A stretch of 34,528 bases of DNA. Source: Acidimicrobiia bacterium. GTDB lineage: Bacteria > Actinomycetota > Acidimicrobiia > IMCC26256 > DASPTH01. Position numbers and translations under genes: made by a program. Of this stretch, positions 1-8,896 are shown piece after piece (the first letter of the stretch is position 1; the number at the start of each line of letters is the position of its first letter). Below the pieces are notes generated by a model. The model was not told the origin of the DNA. It did not search any database and was given only the letters and a program-made list of their open reading frames with translations. The stretch covers positions 8,817 to 43,344 of the forward strand of contig JBBDHW010000039.1 of the NCBI GenBank assembly GCA_040880805.1, given 5' to 3'.

Positions 1-120
1 AGGTTCGCGAGCCGAAGGCAGCACAACCGAGAGTGGAGCGACCGATGGATGTAGGAGCGCAACGGAGGTTCGCGAGCCGAAGGCAGCACAACCGAGAGTG
101 GAGCGACCGATGGATGTAGG
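1..120. repeat. 65-bp tandem duplication (two 55-bp identical copies) upstream of bcp
   Basis: Bases 1-55 are repeated exactly at 66-120, separated by a 10-bp spacer at 56-65, giving a period of 65 bp. The second copy carries the ribosome site (GGAG at 100-103) and ATG (110-112) of the bcp gene, so the first copy is a duplicate of that initiation region. The window begins on the first base of a copy, so the array may continue to the left. Whether it is a true genomic repeat or an assembly effect at a contig end cannot be decided here. Confidence 0.9.
45..119 (+). other. Possible 24-codon upstream ORF created by the duplication
   Basis: The duplicated initiation region gives an ATG at 45-47 with a GGAG ribosome site a few bases upstream. 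It is followed by 24 open codons and a TAG at 117-119. Because the repeat period (65) is not a multiple of three, this frame differs from bcp and stops seven bases past the bcp ATG (110). Such an arrangement could couple translation of bcp to the small ORF. Its existence follows directly from the sequence; that it is translated is inference. Confidence 0.3.
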
Positions 121-565
121 TGACGTCGCACCGAACTTCGAGCTGGCGGACGAGGACGGCAAGCAACGGCGACTGTCCGACGAGCTCACCAAGGGACCGG
201 TCGTGCTCTTCTTCTACCCCAAGGCGTTGACCGGCGGGTGTACGAAGGAGAGCTGCCACTTCCGCGATCTGGCGGGAGAGTTCGCAGCGGTGGGGGCGCA
301 GCGCATCGGGATCAGTGCCGACCCGGTCGAGCGCCAGAAGAAGTTCAGCGAGAAGCACTCGTTCGACTTCCCGCTGTTGTCGGATCCCGACCGCGCCGTC
401 GCCAAGCAGCTGGGGGCGAAACGACCCGGGCCGATCATGAACAAGCGGGTCACGTTCGTCATCGACACCGACCGCCGCATCCTCGCCATCATCAACAGCG
501 AGACGAACATGGACAAGCACGCCGACGAGGCACTGGCCGCCTTGTCGAAGCGCGCTGCCGCGTAG
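110..565 (+). CDS. bcp: Thioredoxin-dependent peroxiredoxin, Bcp/PrxQ type
   Basis: This 151-residue protein belongs to the AhpC/TSA superfamily and reduces hydrogen peroxide and organic hydroperoxides in the cytoplasm, using thioredoxin-like donors. The active-site stretch FYPKALTGGCTKESC (residues 35-49) gives a catalytic Thr41, peroxidatic Cys44 and, five residues on, Cys49, the resolving cysteine of the alpha2 Bcp class. The usual TPGC motif reads TGGC here. Length is normal for the family. I chose ATG at 110 because GGAG lies six bases upstream and the protein then begins like other Bcp proteins; an in-frame GTG at 98 would add four residues. It is the first plus-strand gene and ends 15 bp from the convergent gene at 581. 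The initiation region lies inside a 65-bp tandem duplication. Confidence 0.93.
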   Translation: MDVGDVAPNFELADEDGKQRRLSDELTKGPVVLFFYPKALTGGCTKESCHFRDLAGEFAAVGAQRIGISADPVERQKKFSEKHSFDFPLLSDPDRAVAKQLGAKRPGPIMNKRVTFVIDTDRRILAIINSETNMDKHADEALAALSKRAAA

Positions 566-580
566 AGGCGCTGCGGCGGG

Positions 581-1306
581 TCAGCCCGGCTGGCGGTGTT
601 GTTCGTAGTCGAACGGTTGCAGTGACACGAACGGCGCCGCGAACGCGGGAGTGATCGCCGCACCCTCCCACCGATCGGCGAGCACGCTACCGATCGGCTT
701 CGCGACTCTCACCGGATCCTGGTCGAGATACAACACCGAAACGCTGTATCCGCTCTTGCTGAACTCGTCAGGCCGCAACGTGGTGGGCGCGAACGACCAG
801 AGTCCCGCGACACCGTCGATCGCGAGCAGTGCTCGAACGTGGACTGGCGACCACCGCCCGCCTTCGTTCGCCGCGTCGACCCGCTCGATGACCAGATAGG
901 CGCCGCGGTTCGGCCGGTACGGCACCACGTCGGCGGTGACGAGCGCGCTGGTCGCGGCGTGGGCTTCGACGGGTTCGCCACCGGAGACCAACCGATTGGG
1001 GAGACGCTCGGGGAACCGACCGATCTCGATCAGGTGGTCCCGAAGGGCGAAGAAGTCGTCGACGACCTGGGCGACGGGTTCGCCGAACAGGTAGTGCACC
1101 ACGTGGTTGACCGGTTCGAAGCGTTCGGACTGCACCGCGCGGGTAGCGCGGCACTCGGGCGTGGACACCCAGCGCTGGCCAAAGAGCATTCCCGGGATCT
1201 CGTACTGCTGCGGCAAGTGGTCGAGGTGATGCCAGCGCAGGTAGCGCGAGTCGTCGCCGTCGGCCGAGCTCGCCGACAGCGAGAACACCCCGAGCTTCAC
1301 GTTCAC
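581..1306 (-). CDS. Unrecognised 241-residue protein, possibly EthD-like fold
   Basis: I do not recognise this protein securely. The N-terminal third has a stretch RYLRWHHLDHLPQQYEIPGM near residues 21-40, which resembles the substrate-side motif of EthD/dimeric alpha-beta-barrel proteins in which a short beta strand leads into a WH..DH helix; this is only a resemblance. There is no signal peptide or membrane segment, and composition matches its neighbours. Translation probably starts at GTG 1304-1306, with GGAG about nine bases upstream; a second GTG lies two codons on. It is the last gene of an apparent operon (PPOx, mobA-like, coxG, this gene), 15 bp after coxG, and it converges with bcp. 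The context suggests a role near molybdoenzyme or oxidoreductase maturation, but nothing in the protein itself shows this. Confidence 0.75.
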   Translation of the reverse strand: MNVKLGVFSLSASSADGDDSRYLRWHHLDHLPQQYEIPGMLFGQRWVSTPECRATRAVQSERFEPVNHVVHYLFGEPVAQVVDDFFALRDHLIEIGRFPERLPNRLVSGGEPVEAHAATSALVTADVVPYRPNRGAYLVIERVDAANEGGRWSPVHVRALLAIDGVAGLWSFAPTTLRPDEFSKSGYSVSVLYLDQDPVRVAKPIGSVLADRWEGAAITPAFAAPFVSLQPFDYEQHRQPG

Positions 1307-1321
1307 GACTGTCGCTCCGCT

Positions 1322-1996
1322 CTACGCGGCGCGCTGCCGCTTCTTGCGCTTGCGGCGCTTGCGGAGCGAGCGGAGGGTGAGGAGCGCAACGAGCACGATC
1401 AGGATCGGCACGACGCGCTTCGCCACCGCGTTGCCCGCCGTGTCGAGGAGGTCGACCGGCTGGGCCTCCGGCGAGTCGATCCTTCGGGGGCCCTCGGCCG
1501 AGGCCTCGGGTTGCGCCGCGTCCTCCGCGGGCGTGACCGGCGTTGCGCCGTTGCCGCTCAGTACGTCGCGCTCGAGGTTCGACGCGAACTGACCGAGCAG
1601 CTTTCCCGACACATCGGCCATCACTCCGCGACCGAACTGCGCGACCTTTCCGGTGATGTTGAGATCGGTGTCGATGTGCACGACCGTGCCACCGCCGTCG
1701 GGAGTGAGTGTGGCAGTGACGGTGGCCGAGGCGTTGCCCTGGCCGCGAGTGTCGCGACCTTCGGCCTTCAGCACCACCGTGTGGGACGACTCGTCGGCCT
1801 CCACGATGCGCGCGGCACCCTTGTACTGCGCGGTGATCGGCCCGACCTTCACTTTCACGATGCCGCGGTACTCGTCGCCCTCGATCTCCTGCAACTGCGC
1901 GCCCGGCATACACGGCGCGATGCGCTCGACGTCGAGCAGCACCTTCCACGCCTGGTCGACCGGCACGTCGACGCGGAACTCGTCCTCGATCTTCAC
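1322..1996 (-). CDS. coxG: CoxG-like SRPBCC protein with C-terminal membrane anchor
   Basis: The first ~145 residues are a START/SRPBCC domain of the CO-dehydrogenase subunit G type: an opening EDEFRVDVPVDQAWKVLLD, then CMPGAQL, typical of CoxG. Residues ~150-190 form a linker rich in Ala, Glu and Pro. A single hydrophobic helix at ~193-210 is followed by a very basic tail (RKRRKRKKRQR), so the protein should sit on the inner face of the membrane. In carboxydotrophs CoxG is reported to recruit CO dehydrogenase to the membrane; related copies serve other molybdenum hydroxylases. The start is GTG 1994-1996, overlapping the stop of the upstream mobA-like gene in a GTGA junction. No CoxL, CoxM or CoxS gene is in the window, so the partner enzyme is unknown. 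Confidence 0.82.
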   Translation of the reverse strand: MKIEDEFRVDVPVDQAWKVLLDVERIAPCMPGAQLQEIEGDEYRGIVKVKVGPITAQYKGAARIVEADESSHTVVLKAEGRDTRGQGNASATVTATLTPDGGGTVVHIDTDLNITGKVAQFGRGVMADVSGKLLGQFASNLERDVLSGNGATPVTPAEDAAQPEASAEGPRRIDSPEAQPVDLLDTAGNAVAKRVVPILIVLVALLTLRSLRKRRKRKKRQRAA

Positions 1997-2589
1997 TGGG
2001 GCTCCTCGTTGAGTTGTTCGAGATCCTCGGCAGTATCGACGTCGACGGCACTCCCGGTGTCCTCGCAGGGCACCTCGACCACGTCGTGCCGCTGCATCAG
2101 CCGGCGCGCTCCGACGTCACCTTCGAGTTCGTTGGCTTCGGCCCAGAGGCTACGCGCCAGGAGCACAGGATTGCCCCGCACTCCTGCATAGGTCGCGACC
2201 GCAAGCTGCGCGCCGTCCGCGTGAGCGGCGGCAAGGCGCCGGTAGGCCTCGGGCCCGACGCGAGGTTGGTCGGCCAGCCCGATGCAGACCGCGCTGACCT
2301 CTGCGTACGGTGCGATCGCTCCGAGCGCGGTGCGGAGGCTCGATGCGATCCCGGCGCGCCAGTGGCGGTTGTGCACCACGTCCACTCCCTGCGGCGCCGC
2401 GGCGGCGACGTGTCTCCCCTCGTATCCGGTGACGAGCCACACCGGATGCAGCCCCGACGCAACGGCTGCGTCGAGCGCCCACGAGACCAGCGGGCGATCG
2501 TGCAGCCGCGCCAGTGGCTTCACGGCGTCACCGAGCCGTGACCCGCGGCCGGCCGCGAGGATCGCGATCGCGACCCCGGGTCCGCTCAC
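1993..2589 (-). CDS. MobA-like nucleotidyltransferase (molybdenum cofactor cytidylyl/guanylyltransferase family)
   Basis: This 198-residue protein has the nucleotidyltransferase signature LAAGRGSRLG (residues ~10-19) followed by a conserved Lys and PLV in the next 20 residues, and a later ADQP motif near the metal site. It fits the MobA/MocA/CoxI-associated NTP_transf_3 family that attaches CMP or GMP to molybdopterin before insertion into molybdoenzymes. The next gene is coxG, which supports a MocA-like role for a xanthine-oxidase-family enzyme; the nucleotide used cannot be read from sequence. The start is GTG 2587-2589: it makes a GTGA overlap with the PPOx stop, and residues upstream of it in the open frame are arginine-rich read-through with no homology. 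Its own stop overlaps the coxG start in the same way. Confidence 0.82.
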   Translation of the reverse strand: MSGPGVAIAILAAGRGSRLGDAVKPLARLHDRPLVSWALDAAVASGLHPVWLVTGYEGRHVAAAAPQGVDVVHNRHWRAGIASSLRTALGAIAPYAEVSAVCIGLADQPRVGPEAYRRLAAAHADGAQLAVATYAGVRGNPVLLARSLWAEANELEGDVGARRLMQRHDVVEVPCEDTGSAVDVDTAEDLEQLNEEPQ

Positions 2590-2999
2590 CCGTGGACGTC
2601 GGGGCCGGCGCGCTCGATGGTGACGCGGATCAGCACGCGTCGCTCGCGTTCCATCGCGGCTCGGTAGTCGTCCCAGTCGGGATGCTCGCCCGCAGTGCTG
2701 CGGTAATAGTCGACCAGCGGCTCCATCGCCTCCGGGAGCACGAGAATCTCGGCGGTGCCGTCGATCTGTATCCACTGCCCTGCCCAGCCGTCGTCGGGCA
2801 GGATGCACAACGAGACGCGCGGGTCGCGCCGTACGTTCTTGGTCTTGGCCGCCGTCTCGCGCGTGCTCACGATCGCGCGTCCGTCGTTGTCGACGTTGCA
2901 GGCCACGATCGACATCTGCGGCGCCCCGTCGGCGCGGCGGGTGGCCATCACCGCGCGGTGATGCTCGCCGATGAACGCGCGTGCGTCGTCGAGGTCCAT
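2586..2999 (-). CDS. PPOx-class split-barrel protein, probably F420- or FMN-binding
   Basis: This 137-residue protein has the pyridoxamine-5'-phosphate oxidase-like split beta-barrel pattern: MATRRADGAPQMSIV near the start, then STRETAAKTKNVRRDPRVSL, where the Lys/Arg pair binds the cofactor phosphate, and GTAEIL in the following strand. In actinobacteria this short form (TIGR03618-like, Rv1155-like) includes F420-dependent reductases; the same window encodes NpdG, so F420 is probably present. True PNP oxidases are longer, so a role in B6 oxidation beside pdxS/pdxT is possible but not favoured. The start is ATG 2997-2999, ten bases after the yebC stop. Its stop overlaps the mobA-like start (GTGA). 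Confidence 0.82.
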   Translation of the reverse strand: MDLDDARAFIGEHHRAVMATRRADGAPQMSIVACNVDNDGRAIVSTRETAAKTKNVRRDPRVSLCILPDDGWAGQWIQIDGTAEILVLPEAMEPLVDYYRSTAGEHPDWDDYRAAMERERRVLIRVTIERAGPDVHG

Positions 3000-3009
3000 C
3001 AGGCAGACA

Positions 3010-3762
3010 TCAGGCGTAGACCGCCTGGAGCACGTCGTCGGGGATGTCGAAGTTGGCGTAGACGTTCTGCACGTCGTCATGCTCCTCGAGCGCGTCGATG
3101 ACGCGCAGCACCGACTTGGCGTGCGGCGCGTCGCCGAGTGCCACCGTGCTGGACGGCAGCATCGTGAGGTCGGCGCTCGTCACCGCGATCCCTGCTTCGT
3201 CGAGCGCGGTGCGTACCGCGTGCAGATCGGTGGAACCAGTGGTGATCTGCCAGGTGTCGCCCTGGTCCTCGATGTCCTCCGCGCCCGCGTCGAGCGCGGC
3301 AAGCATGAGGTCGTCCTCCGACGCAGCGGACTTCTCGAGGATGACCACACCCTTGCGCTCGAACTGCCACGCGACCGCCCCCGGCTCGGCCAGCGAGCCG
3401 CCGTTGCGCGTGAAGATGTTCTTGATGTCGGCTCCCGTGCGGTTGCGATTGTCGGTGAGCACCTCGACGTACACCGCGACACCATTGGTGGCATAGCCCT
3501 CGTAGTTGATGGTCTCGTAGGTGACGCCTTCGAGCTCGCCCGTGCCGCGCTTGATCGCGCGCTCGATGTTGTCCTTGGGCATCGACGCGTCGCGCGCCTT
3601 CTGGATCATCGTGCGTAGCGTGGGATTCGCCTCGGCGTCACCCCCGCCGTCGCGCGCCGCAACCTCGATCTGGCGAGCGAGGCGCGCGAAGGCCTTGCCG
3701 CGCGCCGCGTCGGCCGCGCCTTTCGCGTGCTTGATCGAATGCCATTTGCTGTGACCACTCAC
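3010..3762 (-). CDS. YebC/PmpR-family protein (TACO1 family)
   Basis: The 250-residue protein begins SGHSKWHSIKHAKGAADAAR, the hallmark N-terminus of the YebC family, and keeps the family length and the acidic second and third domains (GAEDIED near residue 145). Members have been described both as DNA-binding regulators and as ribosome-associated factors that help translate difficult stretches such as polyproline; sequence alone does not decide between these. The start is GTG 3760-3762, overlapping the pdxT stop (GTGA), so it is translated with the PLP-synthase genes. The order pdxS-pdxT-yebC matches the mycobacterial arrangement (Rv2606c, Rv2604c, Rv2603c, without tesB). In mycobacteria the yebC gene is followed by ruvCAB; here a PPOx gene follows instead. 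Confidence 0.93.
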   Translation of the reverse strand: MSGHSKWHSIKHAKGAADAARGKAFARLARQIEVAARDGGGDAEANPTLRTMIQKARDASMPKDNIERAIKRGTGELEGVTYETINYEGYATNGVAVYVEVLTDNRNRTGADIKNIFTRNGGSLAEPGAVAWQFERKGVVILEKSAASEDDLMLAALDAGAEDIEDQGDTWQITTGSTDLHAVRTALDEAGIAVTSADLTMLPSSTVALGDAPHAKSVLRVIDALEEHDDVQNVYANFDIPDDVLQAVYA

Positions 3763-4334
3763 GAGGCCACCTCCTCGAGGAACAGCTGATGGAGTCGGAG
3801 ATCACCCGACAGCTCCGGGTGGAAGCTCGAGACCCACACTGGGCCCGAGCGCAACAGGACCGGGACGCCGTCGTGCGACGACAGCACGTCAGTGCCGGGT
3901 CCCACCGATTCGACGAGCGGCGCACGGATGAACACGCCCGGGAACGGTCCCCCGGCGAGGCCGATCACGTCAAGCTGCGCTTCGAACGAGTCGCGCTGTC
4001 GCCCGTAGCCGTTGCGCCGCACCGCAATGTCGATCGCTCCGAACGACTGTTGGTCGGGACGACCGTCGAGCACCTCGGTGGCGAGCAGGATCATCCCGGC
4101 GCACGTGCCGAGCACCGGGAGCTCGTCGGCGAGCAGCGCGCTGAGCGACGCGCGCAGCTCCGACGAGTCGAGCAGCTTGCTCATCGTGGTGGACTCACCG
4201 CCGGGCAGGACCAACGCGTCGAGCGCGCCGAGCTCTTCGGGCGTACGCACAGCGACTGCTTCGACGCCGAGCGCGTCGAGGACCTCACGATGCTCGCGAA
4301 ACGCCCCCTGCAGCGCGAGGACGCCGACTTTCAC
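3759..4334 (-). CDS. pdxT: Pyridoxal 5'-phosphate synthase glutaminase subunit PdxT
   Basis: PdxT hydrolyses glutamine and channels ammonia to PdxS. This 191-residue protein has the class-I amidotransferase elements in order: PGGEST at residues 44-49, the nucleophile Cys78 in GTCAGM, and the His172/Glu174 pair in FHPELSGD. It begins KVGVLALQGAFREH, typical for the family. GTG 4332-4334 is chosen because it gives exactly this N-terminus and has GAGG about eight bases upstream; the longer open frame adds 40 arginine- and serine-rich residues without homology. It lies 19 bp behind pdxS, and its stop overlaps the yebC start. Confidence 0.95.
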   Translation of the reverse strand: MKVGVLALQGAFREHREVLDALGVEAVAVRTPEELGALDALVLPGGESTTMSKLLDSSELRASLSALLADELPVLGTCAGMILLATEVLDGRPDQQSFGAIDIAVRRNGYGRQRDSFEAQLDVIGLAGGPFPGVFIRAPLVESVGPGTDVLSSHDGVPVLLRSGPVWVSSFHPELSGDLRLHQLFLEEVAS

Positions 4335-4353
4335 CTGGAGGCCTCGCAGCCAT

Positions 4354-5241
<888 letters not shown>

Positions 5242-5305
5242 GCGCCCCACTGTACCGGGCGGCCTCCGTCTTCCCGGTGGGTTCGCCGTGGCCGCCGGCT
5301 CAGGG

Positions 5306-6391
5306 TCATCCCGGCGCGGGCGACTCCACGTCGACCGCGTAGCCGACGGGCAGGATCTCCACCCAGGTACGGCCCGGGCGCAGGAGGATGGGCTGACCGT
5401 TCGCGTCGACGTAGTGCGCGGGCTGCTCCCGGTCGGGCCGGATCCAGCGTCCCGTGCGCACCCGGCCGTCGGTGAAGACCCACACATCACCCTCACCCAC
5501 GGTCTGTCCGTTCGCCACGCCGTCGTACTGCGTGAACTGCACCACGACGTTCGTCGGCGCGACCTGATTGCCGCCGACGACGAGGTGCGGCTGGCCGTGC
5601 TGGAACCGCTTCCACGTACCCGAGTCGGCATCCCAGTTGTACGACACGTCGAACTCGCCGAGGAACCCGACGCGCATGCTCGCGACCGGCTGACCGAGGT
5701 CCGAGTCGGGCGGCGGTGGCACTCCCGTTGGTGCGTACTGGAACAACGGAGGCGGCGGCTTCGGGTCACCGTCGAGCGCGAAGAGCTGCGGGCCGTGGCC
5801 GTACAGGTTGTGCGGCGATTGGCGCGGCGGCTGCCCAGGGGCGTCGCGCTCCATCGCCGCGGCACCGTTCGCGACGGCGGCGTTGTTGTCGACGGCGTGT
5901 ACCGGCGCGGCGTTGATCGCGGCAACCGGATCGGCGGCGCCACCCGAATAGGCGAAGATGCCGTGGATCGGCCAGACGATGTCGGGATCCTGCAGTCGCA
6001 CCGAACGCACCGGGCCGATGGTCTCGGGCGCGGTCGAGTTGAAGATGGCGACGAAACGCGTGATGTTACCCTCGACCTCTTCCTCGTAGACCACGTCGGC
6101 CTGATCGAGCGCGGCTTGCGGTCGCGCGTCCGGATGGTTCTCGACCTTCACCGCGAGCGCGGGGCGCCGCTGGCTGTCGCCCGAGGGATCCGGCAGCCCG
6201 GTGAGCGGCGCGATCGGCGGAGGCGGCGCGGTGCTCGGCACGACCGTGGTACCGGCGCCCCGAGTTGTGGATGTGGCGGCGGCCTTCGACTCACTGCCGC
6301 CTCCGCCCGCGAGCGCCACACCGATGGCGGCGCCGCCGACCACGAGCAGCGCAACGACGACGACGATCGCCACCTTGCCTCGTTGCGTCAC
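5306..6391 (-). CDS. DUF3048 (YerB-like) membrane-anchored extracytoplasmic protein
   Basis: Residues ~7-29 are a hydrophobic signal anchor, followed by a Ser/Thr/Pro-rich linker (to ~62). The rest matches DUF3048: [17 protein letters not shown], then [19 protein letters not shown], then [10 protein letters not shown], with the C-terminal half containing [15 protein letters not shown]. The family's biochemical role is not established; members are lipoproteins or anchored proteins facing the wall. No lipobox cysteine is seen. It starts at GTG 6389-6391, directly abutting the htpX stop (no spacer), so it is translated with the LemA/HtpX pair. A proline-rich loop ([10 protein letters not shown] and GVPPPPDSD) near residues 215-235 looks specific to this homologue. 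Confidence 0.87.
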   Translation of the reverse strand: MTQRGKVAIVVVVALLVVGGAAIGVALAGGGGSESKAAATSTTRGAGTTVVPSTAPPPPIAPLTGLPDPSGDSQRRPALAVKVENHPDARPQAALDQADVVYEEEVEGNITRFVAIFNSTAPETIGPVRSVRLQDPDIVWPIHGIFAYSGGAADPVAAINAAPVHAVDNNAAVANGAAAMERDAPGQPPRQSPHNLYGHGPQLFALDGDPKPPPPLFQYAPTGVPPPPDSDLGQPVASMRVGFLGEFDVSYNWDADSGTWKRFQHGQPHLVVGGNQVAPTNVVVQFTQYDGVANGQTVGEGDVWVFTDGRVRTGRWIRPDREQPAHYVDANGQPILLRPGRTWVEILPVGYAVDVESPAPG

Positions 6392-7306
6392 CTACATCTC
6401 CTGGAGCCGCTTGATCCGGTCCTCGAGCGGCGGGTGCGTGTCGAACAGGTTGTTGAAGCGCGAGCGTGCGTCCTTCTTGTCTCCGCCTGGCTCCAGCGGC
6501 TGCTCGATCCACATCTGGGCGGTGGCCTTCGTCGCGTGGTGTACGACCGCCTGGTCGCCGCGCAACTTCTCGAGCGCGGAGATCAGCCCCGGTGGATAGC
6601 GCGTGAGCTGCACGCCGCTCGCGTCGGCGAGGTACTCACGGTTCCGGCTCATCGCGAACTGCATCGCGTAGCCGACGAACGGCGCGAGCACGAGGAGCGC
6701 CAGCGAGAGCAGCGCGAGGATGCCCCCGAGGCCACCGGAGTCGTTGCTGTCGCGCCGCGAACCACTGAGCCCACCCCAGAACGCGAAGCGCAAGCCGATG
6801 TCGGCGATGAGTGCGATCGCCCCCACCGCGATGACGGCGACGGTCGTGACCAGGATGTCGTAGTTCTTGACGTGCGACAGTTCGTGGGCGAGCACGCCCT
6901 CGAGCTCGACGCGGTTCATCTTCTCGAGCAGGCCGGTGGTGACGGCAACCGCCGCGTGCTTGGGGTTCCGGCCGGTCGCGAACGCGTTCGGCGCGGGGTC
7001 GTCGACCACGTAGAGCCGCGGTTTCGGGAGCCCGGCGGCGATGCACAGGCCCTCGACGAGATTGTGGTACCGGCGGTACTCGGTCTCGTCGGCCGGCTTG
7101 GCATGGCTCGCGGCAAGGGCGACCTTGTCGGAGTTGTAGTACGAGAAGAGCGCCATCGCGGCGGCGATGATCACGATGATCACGAGGCCGGCCACCCCAC
7201 CGCCGAACAGGATGTTGAACGCGACCGCGACCGCCATCACGAGCCCGACGAACCCGAACAGGATCACGAACGTTCGGCGCTTGTTGCGCGCGATCTGCTC
7301 ATACAT
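6392..7306 (-). CDS. htpX: HtpX-like membrane zinc metalloprotease
   Basis: HtpX is an M48 peptidase that degrades damaged membrane proteins. This 304-residue protein has two N-terminal membrane helices (~12-32 and ~38-57), the zinc site HELSH (with the preceding GVLA, near residue 140), two further helices (~155-175 and ~195-220), and the third zinc ligand in SRNREYLADASGVQLT. Length and topology are normal. It starts with ATG 7304-7306. It follows lemA by 49 bp; lemA and htpX are a frequent pair in bacteria. A 6-bp GC stem (7326-7340) sits in the spacer. Confidence 0.95.
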   Translation of the reverse strand: MYEQIARNKRRTFVILFGFVGLVMAVAVAFNILFGGGVAGLVIIVIIAAAMALFSYYNSDKVALAASHAKPADETEYRRYHNLVEGLCIAAGLPKPRLYVVDDPAPNAFATGRNPKHAAVAVTTGLLEKMNRVELEGVLAHELSHVKNYDILVTTVAVIAVGAIALIADIGLRFAFWGGLSGSRRDSNDSGGLGGILALLSLALLVLAPFVGYAMQFAMSRNREYLADASGVQLTRYPPGLISALEKLRGDQAVVHHATKATAQMWIEQPLEPGGDKKDARSRFNNLFDTHPPLEDRIKRLQEM

Positions 7307-7325
7307 GGGGTATCCGACCGGAGGC

Positions 7326-7340
7326 GCGGCGGGGCGCCGC
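7326..7340 (-). other. Small GC hairpin between lemA and htpX
   Basis: GCGGCG at 7326-7331 and CGCCGC at 7335-7340 form a perfect 6-bp stem with a 3-base loop in the 49-bp lemA-htpX spacer, about 20 bases upstream of the htpX ATG. It has no T-run. It may limit read-through or htpX translation, but a 6-bp GC stem is easily found by chance at this base composition. Confidence 0.3.
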
Positions 7341-7355
7341 TACAACTTCATCTGG

Positions 7356-7910
7356 CTAGAACTGCACCTGGACCGGCTCGGTGTCCTCGGGCGCAGCGTC
7401 GAAGAGCTCGCGCCGGTCGAAGTTGAAGGTGTTGGCGAGGATCACCGTGGGGAACTGCTGGATCTTCGTGTTGTAGCTCACGACGCTGTCGTTGTAGAAC
7501 TGCCGCGCGTAGGCGATGCGGTCCTCCGTGGACGTGAGCTCCTCCTGCAAGTTGAGGAAGTTCTGGTTGGCCTTGAGGTCGGGGTACGCCTCCGCCACCG
7601 CGAACAGGCTCTTGAGCGCGCCGCTGAGCACGTTCTCCGCCTGGGCCTGCTGCCCGGGTCCCTGCGCGTTGATCGCGTTGGCGCGGGCGTTGGTGACGGC
7701 TTCGAACGTGCCCCGCTCGTGGGCGGCGTAGCCCTTCACCGTCTCGACCAGGTTTGGGATGAGGTCGTGGCGGCGCTTGAGCTGCACGTCGATCTGCGAC
7801 CAGGCGCCGTCGACCCGGTTCCGCCGCTTGACCAGGCCGTTGTACCCGAGCATGAGCCACAACAGCGCCAGGACGACGAGCACGCCGATCACGATCCAGA
7901 CGACGGTCAT
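7356..7910 (-). CDS. lemA: LemA family membrane protein
   Basis: The 184-residue protein has one N-terminal membrane helix (~4-22) then the LemA signature: [39 protein letters not shown], a helical region with [20 protein letters not shown], and [18 protein letters not shown]. The known fold is a long helical bundle on the cell surface or periplasmic side. Function is not settled; it is often linked to HtpX, as here. The start ATG 7908-7910 overlaps the stop of the phosphatase gene (ATGA), so its synthesis is coupled to the PIM-cluster genes upstream. Confidence 0.95.
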   Translation of the reverse strand: MTVVWIVIGVLVVLALLWLMLGYNGLVKRRNRVDGAWSQIDVQLKRRHDLIPNLVETVKGYAAHERGTFEAVTNARANAINAQGPGQQAQAENVLSGALKSLFAVAEAYPDLKANQNFLNLQEELTSTEDRIAYARQFYNDSVVSYNTKIQQFPTVILANTFNFDRRELFDAAPEDTEPVQVQF

Positions 7911-8896
7911 AGCCCGATGATAGGACCCGGCTCGCGGCCGACTGCGTCACGGAGACGGTCAATTCCGCGATCGACGGCGGCGAGCAGCAACGCGTGCAGC
8001 TCCCGGCTCGCCGCCCCGAGCACCGCGAGGCCGTGGGCCCGTGACGACCCGATGGCGGGATGGTCGTCGAGTGGGCGGCCGTCGGCATGGGTCACCACGC
8101 CACCCGCCTCCTGCACGATCAGCGTCGCCGCCGCCACGTCATACGGGAAGTTCGTGCAGACCGAGCCCTCCCCCACTGCGAGAAACGCCGCCTCGGTCGA
8201 CGGCACCTCGTCGGCGATGCGGCGGCCGACGTCGACGTAGGCGTCGAGCTGACCGGTCGCGATGCGCGTGAGATTGAACGCGGCCGAGCCCAGGTCGAAA
8301 TACCCGCCGCCCATGCTCGAACCGTCGACGAGCTCCTCGAGCACCACGCTGGTCGGGACCAGTGGACGACCCCGCAAGCCCGCGGTCCAGAACAGCGCGC
8401 CGAGCTCGGTGTTGGCCGACGGTGCGAGCGGCACTGCCGATCCGGTCGAGGTCTCACCGCGCGCGCCACCGTCGCGCGAGGCGAAGAACCGCGCGCCCGT
8501 CTTGAGCTCGTGCACGACACCGAACGAGACGTCACCGAGACGCGCGTCTTCCGACGGCGGCACGACCGCGATCGACACGCAGCACGACTCGAGCCCGGCC
8601 GCCGCGGGGCGGGTGCCGTCGATCGGGTCGATCACGAAGAAAGCCCGCGGCTGACCGAACGTGACGAGCCCGCGATCCTCCGAGTAGAAGCCCACGTCGC
8701 CGGCAGCCTCGAGCTGCTGCTCCACCACACGCTCGGCAATCTCGTCGATGTGCAGCGTGGCATCACCGCCCGGGGCACGGCCAACGCGCAACCGCGCGAC
8801 CGCGGTACCGAGGAGCTGATACACCGCGTCGCGTACCGACGACGCCACCGACGCGGCGAGCGCGTCAAGGTCGCCGAGCTCGGGAGCGGGGCTCAC
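7907..8896 (-). CDS. Inositol-monophosphatase-fold enzyme coupled to pimA
   Basis: This 329-residue protein has the three metal-site motifs of the IMPase/FBPase superfamily: Glu73-Asp74 in YSEDRG, the DPIDGT motif (Asp90, Asp93) and the late [17 protein letters not shown] with its Asp. The residues after DPIDGT are RPAAAG instead of the NF.RG common in inositol monophosphatases, so the substrate pocket is atypical. No membrane segment is seen. The start GTG 8894-8896 overlaps the pimA stop (GTGA), and its own stop overlaps lemA. Mycobacterial PgsA makes phosphatidylinositol phosphate, which needs a phosphatase that I know of no assigned gene for; a phosphatase coupled to pimA is a natural candidate. 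Alternatives are free inositol phosphate, fructose bisphosphate or PAP as substrate. Confidence 0.8.
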   Translation of the reverse strand: MSPAPELGDLDALAASVASSVRDAVYQLLGTAVARLRVGRAPGGDATLHIDEIAERVVEQQLEAAGDVGFYSEDRGLVTFGQPRAFFVIDPIDGTRPAAAGLESCCVSIAVVPPSEDARLGDVSFGVVHELKTGARFFASRDGGARGETSTGSAVPLAPSANTELGALFWTAGLRGRPLVPTSVVLEELVDGSSMGGGYFDLGSAAFNLTRIATGQLDAYVDVGRRIADEVPSTEAAFLAVGEGSVCTNFPYDVAAATLIVQEAGGVVTHADGRPLDDHPAIGSSRAHGLAVLGAASRELHALLLAAVDRGIDRLRDAVGREPGPIIGL

